DNA from: an uncultured Prevotella sp.
GTDB taxonomy: Bacteria > Bacteroidota > Bacteroidia > Bacteroidales > Bacteroidaceae
Length of the DNA stretch: 64,000 nucleotides
Reading direction: 5' to 3'
Assembly (NCBI GenBank): GCA_944320305.1
Contig: CALUGW010000013.1
Coordinates: forward strand, 1-64,000
In this document: piece by piece, positions 1-9,285 of the stretch
Position numbering within the stretch: position 1 is the first letter of the stretch
How the letters are laid out: each line of letters starts with the position of its first letter
The notes under the pieces: model-generated
Databases searched by the model: none
Told to the model about the DNA's origin: nothing
What the model saw: only the letters and a program-made list of their open reading frames with translations
Program-made: the position numbers and the translations under genes

Positions 1-590
1 GACGAACGATATTTCAAACTGAGGCTATATGCTCTACATGATTCTCGTATCACTCTAAATGTCGGATGAACCATTTTTTAGTCTTTAATTTTTACCTTTT
101 AATTCACTCACGGCAACCTCTGTGGGCCTTTTTTCTGGTCCTTCCGAAATTTGGAGTGATGGATATTGAGTGTTGTATAATAAGTCATGCGATATAGGCA
201 TAACAATCTGTTTCTTAGCTGATTTTTATGTCTCTATGCGTTAAAATACTATTGCCTCTTTCGTGATGATAGATTATAATTTTTGGATATGGGGTATGTT
301 GTCTATCAGTAATATACAGAATCAAACAAATTCCATATTCGCTGATATTCACGCATATAGAGTCATCACTCCAAATTTCGGATGAACCTTTTTTCTTCAT
401 TCTTAACCCTTAATTCTTAACTCTTTTGCGTCGGCATCCCCCATTTCCGCCACCGGCACAGCCAATGCGGAAACGCTGCCAGAACACTATATAATATAAG
501 GTATTAACGAACAAAAATCTCGTTTATTGCACTAAAAGCAACAAGTTTTGTAGGATTTTCCTCCAAAAAAGTATTTTATATCTTGTTTTG
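1..590. other. intergenic region with a decayed three-copy repeat
   Basis: No convincing gene is seen here. A motif of about 32 bases occurs twice in direct orientation (47-78 and 362-394). Its core occurs a third time inverted at 144-161, a perfect 18-base inverted match to 364-381. A 61-codon minus-strand frame at 215-400 overlaps the repeat, has no clear promoter and resembles no family I know, so I do not call it. AT-rich runs near 80-105 and 398-425 resemble the short 'ttaattcttaa' repeats found elsewhere in this window. Confidence 0.5.
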
Positions 591-622
591 TTTGGCAGAT
601 TCGAAATAAATGCCTACTTTTG
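591..622 (+). promoter_or_regulatory. promoter of the OmpA-family gene
   Basis: TTTG at 591-594 lies 20 bases before TACTTTTG at 615-622, a full match to the Bacteroidetes -33/-7 consensus (TTTG / TAnnTTTG). Transcription should start near 629, giving a leader of about 40 bases before the ATG at 670. Confidence 0.8.
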
Positions 623-669
623 CATCAAATAGCGTGAACAAGTATATTGTTTAAGTAATTAGTATAGGT

Positions 670-1824
670 ATGAAAAAGTTATTGATCATGCTGGCATTCG
701 CCGGCGTTTCTGTTGCCGGAATGGCACAGGAAAACGAGTCCGCTGCGCCTGAACTGAAGCACAGCGTCGCCACAAACTCCTTCTGGAGCAACTGGTTCGT
801 GCAGGCTAACCTGGCCGGATCAGCTTTCTATAGCAACCAGGAGATGGGCTACGGCTTCTCAAAGAGTCCTTTCAAGGGCTTCCGCAACAACCTCGGTTTC
901 TCCGTTGCCGTAGGTAAGTGGTTCACTCCGGGCATCGGTCTGCGCACCAAGTTCCAGGGCGTCTGGGGCCGCAGCATCATCAGCGAGAACAAGTCTGACA
1001 ACGCAAGCAAGTACTGGACTCTGAACGAGCAGGTGCTCTTCAACCTGAGCAACATGATTTGCGGCTACAACCCCAACCGCGTTTGGAACCTCATCCCCTA
1101 TGCCGGTGCAGGTATCGGACGCAACATGAGCTATGACCGCTACGCCATGGACCTCAACGTCGGTATCCTCAACACATTCCGTCTGAACGAGAAGTTCGCC
1201 ATCAACCTCGACCTCTCTTACCAGACATTCGAGGGCGACTTCGACGGATTCGAGCAGAACGGTCCGACAGCCAAGGGCTGGCCTAAGTCTAAGGACAACA
1301 TCTTCAGCGTTGAAGTTGGTGTCACCTACAACATCGGCAAGTCCACATGGGAGAAGACTCCTGACGTAGAGGCTCTCAAGGCTCTGTCTCAGGGACAGAT
1401 CGACGCTCTCAACGCACAGCTTGCTGACGCACAGTCTGAGAACGCCAAGCTGAAGGATATGCTGGCCAACCAGAAGCCCGCCGAGACCAAGGTTGTCAAG
1501 GAAGTGGTTGCCGCTCCGGTATCTGTATTCTTCAACATCGGCAAGTCTAAGATCGCTTCTCGCAAGGATTTGCAGAACGTTCAGGATCTCGTAGAGGTTG
1601 CAAAGGCCAACAACTCTAAGATTGTCGTTACAGGTTATGCTGACAGCAAGACCGGCAGCGCAAACTGGAACCAGAAGCTGAGCCAGAAGCGTGCCGAGAC
1701 CGTGGCTGACGAGATTGTGAAGATGGGCGTTAACCGCGACAACATCGAGGTTGTTGCAGCCGGCGGCGTTGACACTCTGTCACCCGTATCTTACAACCGT
1801 CGCGCTACTGTGGCCATCAAATAA
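670..1824 (+). CDS. OmpA-family outer-membrane protein
   Basis: 384 residues. A signal peptide (residues 1-20, ending ...GMAQ) is followed by a predicted eight-strand-type beta-barrel of about 200 residues rich in aromatic girdle residues. Residues 235-275 form a short coiled linker. From about residue 283 there is an OmpA C-terminal peptidoglycan-binding domain. The binding motif is visible as TGYADSKTGSANWNQKLS followed by QKRAETVADE, with the conserved Asp and Arg that contact diaminopimelate. The protein should anchor the outer membrane to the cell wall. It has its own strong promoter and terminator, so it is probably a highly expressed monocistronic gene. The codon choice (AAC, AAG, CTG/CTC) also fits high expression. 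Confidence 0.93.
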   Translation: MKKLLIMLAFAGVSVAGMAQENESAAPELKHSVATNSFWSNWFVQANLAGSAFYSNQEMGYGFSKSPFKGFRNNLGFSVAVGKWFTPGIGLRTKFQGVWGRSIISENKSDNASKYWTLNEQVLFNLSNMICGYNPNRVWNLIPYAGAGIGRNMSYDRYAMDLNVGILNTFRLNEKFAINLDLSYQTFEGDFDGFEQNGPTAKGWPKSKDNIFSVEVGVTYNIGKSTWEKTPDVEALKALSQGQIDALNAQLADAQSENAKLKDMLANQKPAETKVVKEVVAAPVSVFFNIGKSKIASRKDLQNVQDLVEVAKANNSKIVVTGYADSKTGSANWNQKLSQKRAETVADEIVKMGVNRDNIEVVAAGGVDTLSPVSYNRRATVAIK

Positions 1825-1856
1825 GCCCACAGACAGGCATTGAAAAAAATCTGAGA

Positions 1857-1892
1857 AAAGGCCGGTGGAGACTTCCGCCGGCCTTTCTCTGT
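1857..1892 (+). terminator. terminator of the OmpA-family gene
   Basis: An 11-bp stem (1858-1868 with 1875-1885, one G-T pair) with a 6-base loop is followed by a T-rich tail. It lies 33 bases after the OmpA stop codon. Confidence 0.75.
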
Positions 1893-1928
1893 TTCTCCAC
1901 GCCGCAACGCCGGCCTCCGGAAGCAAGC

Positions 1929-2063
1929 ATGAAAAATAAGATAGAGGATTTTCTCGGGCGCATCCTGCCCGCGCTGATATTCATCCTGCTGACGCCGCTC
2001 TCTGTCCTTTATTCGTCAGCGGAAGCCCTGCTGCGCCGCATCAGGAAGGCCCTGCGGCGGTGA
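1929..2063 (+). CDS. possible 44-residue membrane protein
   Basis: ATG at 1929 opens a 44-codon frame ending with TGA at 2061-2063. The predicted peptide has a short charged start (MKNKIEDFLGR), one hydrophobic stretch of about 20 residues (ILPALIFILLTPLSVLY) and an Arg/Lys-rich tail ending LRRIRKALRR. The pattern (N-in, basic C-terminus) fits a small single-pass inner-membrane protein or an amphipathic peptide. No promoter is evident between the OmpA terminator and this frame, so expression would depend on read-through. It could be a chance frame in GC-rich DNA. I do not recognise a family. Confidence 0.35.
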   Translation: MKNKIEDFLGRILPALIFILLTPLSVLYSSAEALLRRIRKALRR

Positions 2064-2176
2064 AACAGCGCGCCGCGGCCGCCCCGTTCCGCAGAATCAT
2101 CGCGCACGCCACCCTCACGGCGGTGCCGGGCTGCAAACAACACGCCCCGGCAAAATGCTGATATTCACAAATAAAT

Positions 2177-2208
2177 TTTGGAGAAGTGGCGGAATTGTGC
2201 TAACTTTG
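2177..2208 (+). promoter_or_regulatory. promoter of pepT
   Basis: TTTG at 2177-2180, a 20-base gap, then TAACTTTG at 2201-2208: a perfect -33/-7 pair. The expected start is near 2215, about 50 bases before the pepT ATG. Confidence 0.8.
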
Positions 2209-2265
2209 CGAGACCAATAACCACAACAGACTGAAACAAAGCAACCAGACAGCATAAAAAGAATT

Positions 2266-3489
2266 ATGGACATAACAGAAAGATTCCTGAACTACACAAA
2301 ATTCGACACGCAGTCGGCCGAAGACAGCCAGAGCGTGCCGAGCACGGCAAAACAGCTGGCCTTCGCCGAGTTTCTGGTGAAGGAGCTGAAAGACGAGGGG
2401 CTTGAGGACGTGGAGATGGACGCCAACGGCTATATCTACGCCACGCTGAAGTCAAACATGAAGGGCAGCGTGCCCACCATCGGCTTCATCAGCCACTACG
2501 ACACCAGCCCCGACTGCAGCGGCGCCAACATCAGGGCACGCATCGTCAAAGGCTACGACGGCGGCGACATCGTCCTCTCGGAGGGCATCGTCTCCTCGCC
2601 GGCAAAGTTCCCAGAGCTGCTCGCCCACGTCGGCGAAGACCTCATCGTGACCGACGGCCACACGCTGCTGGGCGCCGACGACAAGGCCGGCATAGCCGAG
2701 ATCGTGCAGGCCATGTGCTATCTGCGCGACCACAAGGAGATTAAGCACGGCGACATCCGCGTGGCGTTCAACCCCGACGAGGAGATAGGCATGGGCGCCC
2801 ACCACTTCGACGTCGGGAAGTTCGGCTGCGAATGGGCCTACACCATGGACGGCGGCGACCTGGGCGAGCTGGAGTTTGAGAACTTCAACGCCGCCGGGGC
2901 CAAGGTGACAATCAAGGGAGTGAGCGTGCATCCGGGCTACGCCAAGGGCAAGATGGTGAACGCAAACCGGCTGGCGGCAGAGTTCGCCGCCATGATTCCG
3001 GCCGGCGAGACGCCCGAGGCCACCGAGGGCTACCAGGGCTTCTACCATCTGACGGGCATCGCCGCCAACATTGAGGAGGCCACGCTGTCGTACATCATCC
3101 GCGACCACGACCGCAAGAAGTTCGAAGACCGCAAGGACTTCATCGCCGAGTGCGCCGCCAGGCTGAACGAGAAGTACGGCGAGGGCACCTGCACCGCCGA
3201 GGTGAAAGACCAGTACTACAACATGAAGGAGAAGATAGACCCCAACATGCACGTGATAGACCTGGTGCTGAAAGCCATGCAGGAGTGCGGCATCCCGCCC
3301 CGCGTGCAGCCCATCCGCGGCGGCACCGACGGCGCCCAGCTCAGCTTCAAGGGCCTGCCCTGCCCCAACATCTTCGCCGGCGGAGTGAACTTCCACGGCC
3401 CTTACGAGTTCGTAAGCGTACAGGTGATGGAGAAGGCCATGGACGTGATCATAAAGATATGCCAGCTCACGGCCGGATATAACGACTGA
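2266..3489 (+). CDS. pepT: peptidase T (tripeptide aminopeptidase)
   Basis: 407 residues, the usual length for M20B peptidase T, a cytoplasmic zinc enzyme that removes the N-terminal residue of tripeptides. Seen in the sequence: HYDTSPD at residues 77-83 (metal His77 and catalytic Asp79), GADDKAG (bridging Asp), [14 protein letters not shown] (general-base Glu plus metal Glu), [24 protein letters not shown] in the dimerisation/lid region, and [20 protein letters not shown] near the C-terminus with NFHGPYEF carrying the last metal His. It is monocistronic, between its own promoter and a strong bidirectional hairpin. Family assignment is secure. Confidence 0.96.
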   Translation: MDITERFLNYTKFDTQSAEDSQSVPSTAKQLAFAEFLVKELKDEGLEDVEMDANGYIYATLKSNMKGSVPTIGFISHYDTSPDCSGANIRARIVKGYDGGDIVLSEGIVSSPAKFPELLAHVGEDLIVTDGHTLLGADDKAGIAEIVQAMCYLRDHKEIKHGDIRVAFNPDEEIGMGAHHFDVGKFGCEWAYTMDGGDLGELEFENFNAAGAKVTIKGVSVHPGYAKGKMVNANRLAAEFAAMIPAGETPEATEGYQGFYHLTGIAANIEEATLSYIIRDHDRKKFEDRKDFIAECAARLNEKYGEGTCTAEVKDQYYNMKEKIDPNMHVIDLVLKAMQECGIPPRVQPIRGGTDGAQLSFKGLPCPNIFAGGVNFHGPYEFVSVQVMEKAMDVIIKICQLTAGYND

Positions 3490-3500
3490 GCATGAGACAG

Positions 3501-3544
3501 ACAAGGCGGGCGGAATGGCCATTTCTCCATTCCGCCCGCCTTGT
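3501..3544. terminator. bidirectional terminator between pepT and the antiporter gene
   Basis: A perfect 18-bp stem (3501-3518 with 3527-3544) with an 8-base loop, placed between convergent genes just after the pepT stop. It ends with a short T-rich run on the plus side. Confidence 0.8.
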
Positions 3545-3606
3545 TGCATCCGTGCCTGCATTCCGCCCGCCCGCGCCGCAGCGCCGCAGCACAGCTCCGC
3601 CAGACA

Positions 3607-5868
3607 TCACCCCTCGCCCGACACCAGGCTGTCGAGCGCCGCCTCCTCGCCGACCACCCACACCACGTCGCCCGCCTCGAACTTTCTGGCCGGATCGGGC
3701 TGCGAGAGGTTCTCCATTCCCTCCTCGATGCCCACCACCAGACAGCCGTACTTGTCGCGGATGCCGCTCTCGAGCAGCGTCTTGCCGCAGAGCCTGCCGC
3801 CCTTGGCTATGACGATCTGCCGCAGCATGGTCTCGCGCTTCTCCAGGTCGGCGTCGCCGCCGAACACCTCGTCCCTCATGGCCGAGGCCACGGCCGACAG
3901 CTGGCTGTCGCTGCCGATCATCTGCAGGCGGTCGCCCGGAAAGATTATCGAGTTGCCGTCGGGTATGTTCAGCCGCCTGCTGGCCCGCAGAATGCTGCTC
4001 ACGTGCACGCCAAAGCGGGTGCGCAGCTCAAGCTCGCGCAGCGTCTTGCCGGCCCAGCGCGAGTCCTGCGGCACGTCGAAGTCGGACATGTGGACATCGC
4101 GGTCGAGCAGATGACCCTCATAGAGCGGCCGCTTGCGCCCCATCACCTGCGCCTCGATGTCGCGCGAGCGCAGGTTCTGCATGAACACGCGCTCCATGCG
4201 TATGGAGCTGTTCTTCAGCCCCCGCGACAGAATCATGAGCACCACAAGAGCCACGGCTATGGTTATCATCAGCGCGTTTGTGAAGCGGCTGAGATAGTTG
4301 CACACATAGAAGATGAAGCCGCAGGCCACGGCCACACGCACCAGCACGGTGAAGACAAGCGGCAGGTGGTTCACGTTGCTCTCGGCCCACAGCGCCTTGA
4401 ACTCGCGGCTGTGGTTCTTCTTCATCACCATGGCGCGCAGAAACGGCGACATGGCCAGCACCGTGAGCAGCCCGCAGATGAGGTTGGCCGTCCAGTGCCA
4501 GCCCGCAAGCAGATGGCGGACGAACGGCAGGAAGAACGTGAACATCACGAAAATGACGGCCACGGACAGTATGGAGTAAACAAGCGTGTTGGCCCCCATC
4601 TGCAGGAGCAGGCTCTTCCACTTGCTCCGGGCTGCCGACGCGGCCGGACGGCCCAGCGTTATGCCGTTGAGGGCGGCTATGGCCTGCTGCGGCAGGCGGT
4701 GCTCCAGCATGCTGTAGCACGGCGTGGCGAAGCGTATCATGTAGGGCGTGAGGAATGTGGTTATCACCGAGACGGCCACCACCACAGGATAAAGAAAATC
4801 GCCTATAACGCCGAGCGACAGGCCGAGCGAGGCTATGATGAAGGCGAACTCGCCGATCTGGGCCATCGAGAAGCCGCAGCGCATGGCCGTCTTGAGCGTC
4901 TGGCCGCCGAGCATATAGCCGAAAGAGCCGAACACGGCCTGCCCCACCAGAATGGTGAGCACAAGCGCCACAATGGGCACGGCATACTCGCCAATGACCG
5001 CCGGCTCCACAAGCATGCCCACGGAGACGAAGAAAATGGCTCCGAAAAGATTCTTCACCGGCTCAACCACCTTTATTATCTTCTCCGCCTCCACCGTCTC
5101 GGCCAGAATGCTGCCCATGACGAAGGCGCCGAAGGCGCTGCTGAACCCCACCTTTGTGGACACCACCGCCATGAGGAAACACAGGCCGAGAGCCACCACA
5201 AGCAGCGTCTCGTCGTTCATCAGGGAACGCACGCGGCGCAGAAGCATGGGCACAAGGAATATGCCCACAACAAACCAAAGGACAAGAAAGAACAGTATGC
5301 GCATGATGATCTCGACCATCTGCGCCCCGTCGGGATTGGCGCCGTGGGCCAGGGCCGAGAGCATCACCATCATGACAATGGCCAGCACATCCTCAAGGAT
5401 GAGCACGCTCATCACCAGCCCGGCAAACCGCTGCTGGCGGAGGCCCATGTCGTCGAACGCCTTATAAATAATGGTGGTGGAGCTCATGGCAAGCATTCCG
5501 CCCAGAAAGAGGCAGTCCATGTGGCTCCAGCCGAACAGCTTGCCCACCGCCATGCCGGACACCATCATGCAGAAAATGATGGTGCAGGCGGCAATGACCG
5601 GCGCGAAGCCCATCTTCAGAATCTTCTTGAACGAGAAGTCAAGACCGAGCGAGAACAGCAGGAACACCACGCCGATGTCGGCCCAGGTCTGCACGTTGGC
5701 CCTGTCTACAACCGAAATGGTATATGGAAACTGCGGGCTGACCATGAATCCGGCCATGATGTAGCCCAGAACGAGCGGCTGGCGCAGCCGCTTGAAAATC
5801 AACGTGACGACACCCGCGACAACGAGTATCAGTGCAAGGTCCTTGATAAGAGCCGGTAACTCTGCCAT
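3607..5868 (-). CDS. CPA2-family cation:proton antiporter with two TrkA-C domains
   Basis: 753 residues. The N-terminal half is a Na+/H+-exchanger-type membrane domain with about a dozen hydrophobic helices, including FLLFSLGLDFSFKK and the GFAPVIAAC region typical of KefB/KefC-like CPA2 transporters. Two further hydrophobic helices precede a soluble C-terminal region carrying two TrkA-C (RCK-C) modules at about residues 580-660 and 665-750. It probably exchanges K+ or Na+ for protons at the inner membrane under ligand control by the RCK-C modules. It lacks a full Rossmann TrkA-N domain, so it is not a classical KefC. The start lies 43 bases after the lptD stop, so the two may be cotranscribed. 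Confidence 0.88.
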   Translation of the reverse strand: MAELPALIKDLALILVVAGVVTLIFKRLRQPLVLGYIMAGFMVSPQFPYTISVVDRANVQTWADIGVVFLLFSLGLDFSFKKILKMGFAPVIAACTIIFCMMVSGMAVGKLFGWSHMDCLFLGGMLAMSSTTIIYKAFDDMGLRQQRFAGLVMSVLILEDVLAIVMMVMLSALAHGANPDGAQMVEIIMRILFFLVLWFVVGIFLVPMLLRRVRSLMNDETLLVVALGLCFLMAVVSTKVGFSSAFGAFVMGSILAETVEAEKIIKVVEPVKNLFGAIFFVSVGMLVEPAVIGEYAVPIVALVLTILVGQAVFGSFGYMLGGQTLKTAMRCGFSMAQIGEFAFIIASLGLSLGVIGDFLYPVVVAVSVITTFLTPYMIRFATPCYSMLEHRLPQQAIAALNGITLGRPAASAARSKWKSLLLQMGANTLVYSILSVAVIFVMFTFFLPFVRHLLAGWHWTANLICGLLTVLAMSPFLRAMVMKKNHSREFKALWAESNVNHLPLVFTVLVRVAVACGFIFYVCNYLSRFTNALMITIAVALVVLMILSRGLKNSSIRMERVFMQNLRSRDIEAQVMGRKRPLYEGHLLDRDVHMSDFDVPQDSRWAGKTLRELELRTRFGVHVSSILRASRRLNIPDGNSIIFPGDRLQMIGSDSQLSAVASAMRDEVFGGDADLEKRETMLRQIVIAKGGRLCGKTLLESGIRDKYGCLVVGIEEGMENLSQPDPARKFEAGDVVWVVGEEAALDSLVSGEG

Positions 5869-5911
5869 AAGTCAAGTGCGTTTTAACAAGAACGGCCATA
5901 GACCCCAAGCC

Positions 5912-8833
5912 TCAATACCACTGCACGGCATTGCTGTAGCTGCTGCGCTTGTCGTACTTGAGCACATCGGTCAGTGTGGCGGCGTTGCAGCGGAAAGAGA
6001 AGTTATAGCTGGTGTAAGGCGAAAGCACCACCGAGCACGACATATTGAAGCAATGGAGGTCGCGGCTGAGCGAGGCCGTGGTCATTGAGATTTCATGGTT
6101 CTCGAAGTCATATCCCGAAGAGAAGCTGATGTTCCAGCCGTCGCTCAGGCGGATGTTGCCGCTGAAGTTGAGCGTCTGGCTGAAGGCGTAGGGATAGCGC
6201 ATCTTGTCGTAATCGAAGTTGCCGCCCACATCCTCGCGCATGGATATGCCGTAGCCGAAGCTGAGCGACCACGGCAGACTGAACTTCATGTAGCCGTCCT
6301 CGTCGGTCTCGGCCTTGCCTGCGTTCTCCTTCTTGGCTCCGCGCTGCCCCTCCTGCAGGGTCTTGTCCTCGTTGGTGTCGGGGTCAAAATAGTCTTCGTC
6401 TTCATCGTCGCGCCTGTCATCCTTGTCGTCTTTCTTCACCTTCTCGCCCTTGAGCCACTTGAAGAAGTTCATCACTTTCTTGTTGTCGAGGGTGTATGAA
6501 ATGTTCTGCGACATGCCCTGGAAACGTCCGAACTTGCCCTGGCTGTAGCGGGTGACACGGTCGCTGACGCGCGGATTGCCGTTCTCGTCAAGCTCGTATG
6601 CATATGTGGCGAACGTGGCGTTGAGGTTGAACGTGTAGTTCTTGGTGAGCTTCAGGCGCAATCGGGTCTGCAGGTCGCTCCACGGCCTGATGTCGGTGGC
6701 GAAGTTGTACGACATGCTCGCGCCCAGCTCGTCGATGATGCTTATCTTCTTGGTCGAGTCGTTGTCCGTGCGCACTTTCATCTCTATGTTGTTCGAGATG
6801 TCGAACGCCACACTTCCGGTCTTGCCACGGCCCGGAACGCCGAAGAGTCCGTTGGAGTAAGGCGAGTATTCCACGAGCGACACGTTGCCCTCGGCGTCGG
6901 TCTTCTGGTAAGTCTCGTAGTAGCCGTAGCGGTCGGCGCTGAAGTCGGGAGCGTAGTTGAAGCTCACCTGCGGCGTGAACACGTGGCGTATGGCCACGAT
7001 CTTGTCGCCGAAGAGCTTCTTCCATGGCACATACATTCCGTAGAGCTTGGTGGAGGCCGACACGCTGAGACGCCAGTTGTAGATGTTGTAGAATCCGTCG
7101 ATGGTATCGGTGACCTCGCGCTGCGCTCCCTCGTCCCACGAGCGCATCACCTTGTTGGTGTACATCCTGTCTGTAAAGGTGAACGAGGGGTTGATGTTCA
7201 GATAGTCGAAGAGCGTGAAGTTGGCGCTTATCGGAATGCTGTGCTGCATACCGTTGCGCCAGTCGCGCGTCAGGCTGGAGTGCAGCAGGCGGTCTTCCTT
7301 GGTCGTAATGGAGTTGCTGAGCTGGCCGGTGTAGCTGAGCGATATTTTCTCATACCACCGCTCCTTGCCGGCCATCTTCTTGCGCTTGAAAGGATATATG
7401 CGGCTCAGCGAGATGTTGACATCAGGCAGCGTGAGGGCAATGGTGGAGTCCTGCATACGCTGGTTGAGGTTCATGGTGGTGCTGATGGTCAGGCCGAGGT
7501 TCGAGAACGTGTTTGTCATGCTGACAGACGATGTGCGCGTGCTCTGCGTGAAGCTCTGCGGGTTGTACATGCTCGTCAGGTTGTTGCGCTCGTAGCTGCT
7601 CGTGGCAAAGTTTACACTGGCCGAAAGCGTGCGGAACGGGTTGGCCTTGGCGTCCTGACGGTGGCTCCACTGAATCTTGAAACTGGTCTGCTTGGAGTAG
7701 TCGGGCATGTTCTTCTCGCCCTCCACCGTGTTCTGGAAGCTGGCGTAGAAGCTGCCGCTGTAACGGTAACGCTTGCGGTAGTTCGACGCGGCCGACAGGC
7801 CCCACGAGCCCTTGGTGTAAATCTCGCCAAGCAGCTTGAGGTCCATCTTGTCGCTGATGGCGAAATAATATCCGCCGTCGCGCAGATAGAAGCCGCGCGA
7901 AGTCTCGTCGCCGTATGTCGGCATGATGAATCCGCTGGAATAACTCTTGGTAAACGGGAAGAAGCCGTAGGGGATGGCCAGCGGCAGGGGCACGTCGGCG
8001 ATCACGAGATAGGCCGGGCCGAAGATTACCTCCTTGCCAGGGCGCACCTTTGCCCTCGACAAAGCTATGTAGAAGTCAGGGTGAGGCTGGTCGCAGGTAG
8101 TGTAGCGCCCGTGCTGTAGATAAAGCTCGCCGGTGGCGCTGCGCTTGGAGAGCTTGCTGGTCAGGAAGCCGTCCTGCTGGGCGGTGTAAACCTCGCTGAT
8201 AAGTCCTTTCTTGGTCTTGAAGTTAAAGGCCATGGTGTCGCTCTCGTAAGTGTCGCTGCCCATGACGAACACCGGCGTGCCGAACATCTTGCCTGTAGAG
8301 TCCTGCGAGCCGGTGGCATGGACAAGACTGCTGTCCATCGACATATAGATCTTGTCGCTGGTAAGGTCCATGTTCTCATAAGTGACATGAGAGTCGCCGA
8401 AAAGATAAGCCAAACCCGTGGAACCTTCGTATATGAGAGAGTCCTCGGCCGAATAGACCACAGGCGCGTCAATACCGTTTTTCTTCTGACGGTTCATGCT
8501 GTCGAGCGCCAGCGAATCGTCAATCGCCTTGTTGTGCCGGTATATGGCCAGCTGGAGCGAGTCCATCTTCGTGGTGTCGGGTCCCTGCGGCTTTGCGGCA
8601 GCCTCAAGCGAAGACGGCATCTCGTACAGCAGCCTCAGCTGAGCCGCCAGCGCCGCCGTGTCGGCAAGCATGGCGGGAGCGACCGGACGTAGAGACAGTG
8701 AGTCGCTTTCATAACGGCCCGAATCGGCAGGCACGGCACCGCCCGCCCATCTTGAAAAAGGGGCATAAGGCACTCCCGCCATCACGAACATGAAAGCGAA
8801 CAGCATCAAAAATATCAATGCTTTTTTTCTCAC
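5912..8833 (-). CDS. lptD: LPS-assembly outer-membrane protein LptD
   Basis: 973 residues. It has a signal peptide (basic start, hydrophobic run to about residue 23), an N-terminal periplasmic OstA/LptA-like beta-jellyroll at about residues 125-270 (VVYSAEDSLIYEGS..., GDSHVTYENMDLTSDKI) and a very long aromatic-rich beta-barrel region to the C-terminus. The C-terminus ends in an aromatic residue (VQWY). LptD with LptE inserts lipopolysaccharide into the outer leaflet. The protein is longer than the enterobacterial form, as is usual in Bacteroidetes, because of acidic loops (an Asp/Glu/Lys run near residues 790-840). The start codon read here is GTG at 8833, chosen because it supplies the basic n-region. 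ATG at 8806 is the alternative. Confidence 0.9.
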   Translation of the reverse strand: MRKKALIFLMLFAFMFVMAGVPYAPFSRWAGGAVPADSGRYESDSLSLRPVAPAMLADTAALAAQLRLLYEMPSSLEAAAKPQGPDTTKMDSLQLAIYRHNKAIDDSLALDSMNRQKKNGIDAPVVYSAEDSLIYEGSTGLAYLFGDSHVTYENMDLTSDKIYMSMDSSLVHATGSQDSTGKMFGTPVFVMGSDTYESDTMAFNFKTKKGLISEVYTAQQDGFLTSKLSKRSATGELYLQHGRYTTCDQPHPDFYIALSRAKVRPGKEVIFGPAYLVIADVPLPLAIPYGFFPFTKSYSSGFIMPTYGDETSRGFYLRDGGYYFAISDKMDLKLLGEIYTKGSWGLSAASNYRKRYRYSGSFYASFQNTVEGEKNMPDYSKQTSFKIQWSHRQDAKANPFRTLSASVNFATSSYERNNLTSMYNPQSFTQSTRTSSVSMTNTFSNLGLTISTTMNLNQRMQDSTIALTLPDVNISLSRIYPFKRKKMAGKERWYEKISLSYTGQLSNSITTKEDRLLHSSLTRDWRNGMQHSIPISANFTLFDYLNINPSFTFTDRMYTNKVMRSWDEGAQREVTDTIDGFYNIYNWRLSVSASTKLYGMYVPWKKLFGDKIVAIRHVFTPQVSFNYAPDFSADRYGYYETYQKTDAEGNVSLVEYSPYSNGLFGVPGRGKTGSVAFDISNNIEMKVRTDNDSTKKISIIDELGASMSYNFATDIRPWSDLQTRLRLKLTKNYTFNLNATFATYAYELDENGNPRVSDRVTRYSQGKFGRFQGMSQNISYTLDNKKVMNFFKWLKGEKVKKDDKDDRRDDEDEDYFDPDTNEDKTLQEGQRGAKKENAGKAETDEDGYMKFSLPWSLSFGYGISMREDVGGNFDYDKMRYPYAFSQTLNFSGNIRLSDGWNISFSSGYDFENHEISMTTASLSRDLHCFNMSCSVVLSPYTSYNFSFRCNAATLTDVLKYDKRSSYSNAVQWY

Positions 8834-8838
8834 GGCTG

Positions 8839-8846
8839 CAAAATTA
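8839..8846 (-). promoter_or_regulatory. possible -7 element just upstream of lptD
   Basis: TAATTTTG on the minus strand matches the -7 consensus, but no TTTG lies about 20 bases upstream. Transcription from it would start at or next to the GTG start codon. Either lptD is leaderless, translation starts at the internal ATG (8806), or this match is fortuitous. Confidence 0.35.
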
Positions 8847-9091
8847 CTTATAAAATGGCGAATCCGTGTAACCTTTCAGATATTTAACTTAAAACGTGTG
8901 ATAAAAGCCAAGGATTCCAAATTCCCGAATGTCACAATACCACCAATTCATAATCCCACTGAGTACTTAAGTAACAATATCAACAGATTTGTTCCACCCT
9001 ATCTGGCCTGTCATCCATGCCGGATTTCACACAAAGCCTCGCCAAACGACAGACTAAGAAACAGGACATCAGCAAATTGCATTCATATGTG

Positions 9092-9173
9092 TGCGCCTGA
9101 TAGGACTCGAACCTACACGACCGAAGTCACCAGATCCTAAGTCTGGCGCGTCTGCCAATTTCGCCACAAGCGC
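9092..9173 (-). tRNA. tRNA-Leu (anticodon UAG)
   Basis: An 82-base cloverleaf on the minus strand. The acceptor stem GCGCTTG pairs with CAGGCGC (one G-U). The anticodon arm CCAGA-CTTAGGA-TCTGG gives anticodon UAG (9137-9139 on the plus strand). There is a long variable arm as in class II leucine tRNAs, and the T arm contains GGTTCGAGTCC. The discriminator is A and CCA is not encoded. It reads CUA (and by wobble other CUN) codons. Confidence 0.95.
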
Positions 9174-9186
9174 TTGATTTGCCCTG

Positions 9187-9218
9187 CAAAGTTAAACAAA
9201 ATCCGACTCTTTGCCAAA
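9187..9218 (-). promoter_or_regulatory. promoter of tRNA-Leu
   Basis: On the minus strand TTTG (9218-9215), a 20-base gap, then TAACTTTG (9194-9187). This is a perfect -33/-7 pair whose start would fall a few bases before the tRNA 5' end at 9173. Confidence 0.85.
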
Positions 9219-9285
9219 TAAAACCTTGTATTTATTCGGAAAGCCTTCGGAAAACCGAGTGATGTTGAAAGCTCTTTAACACTGG

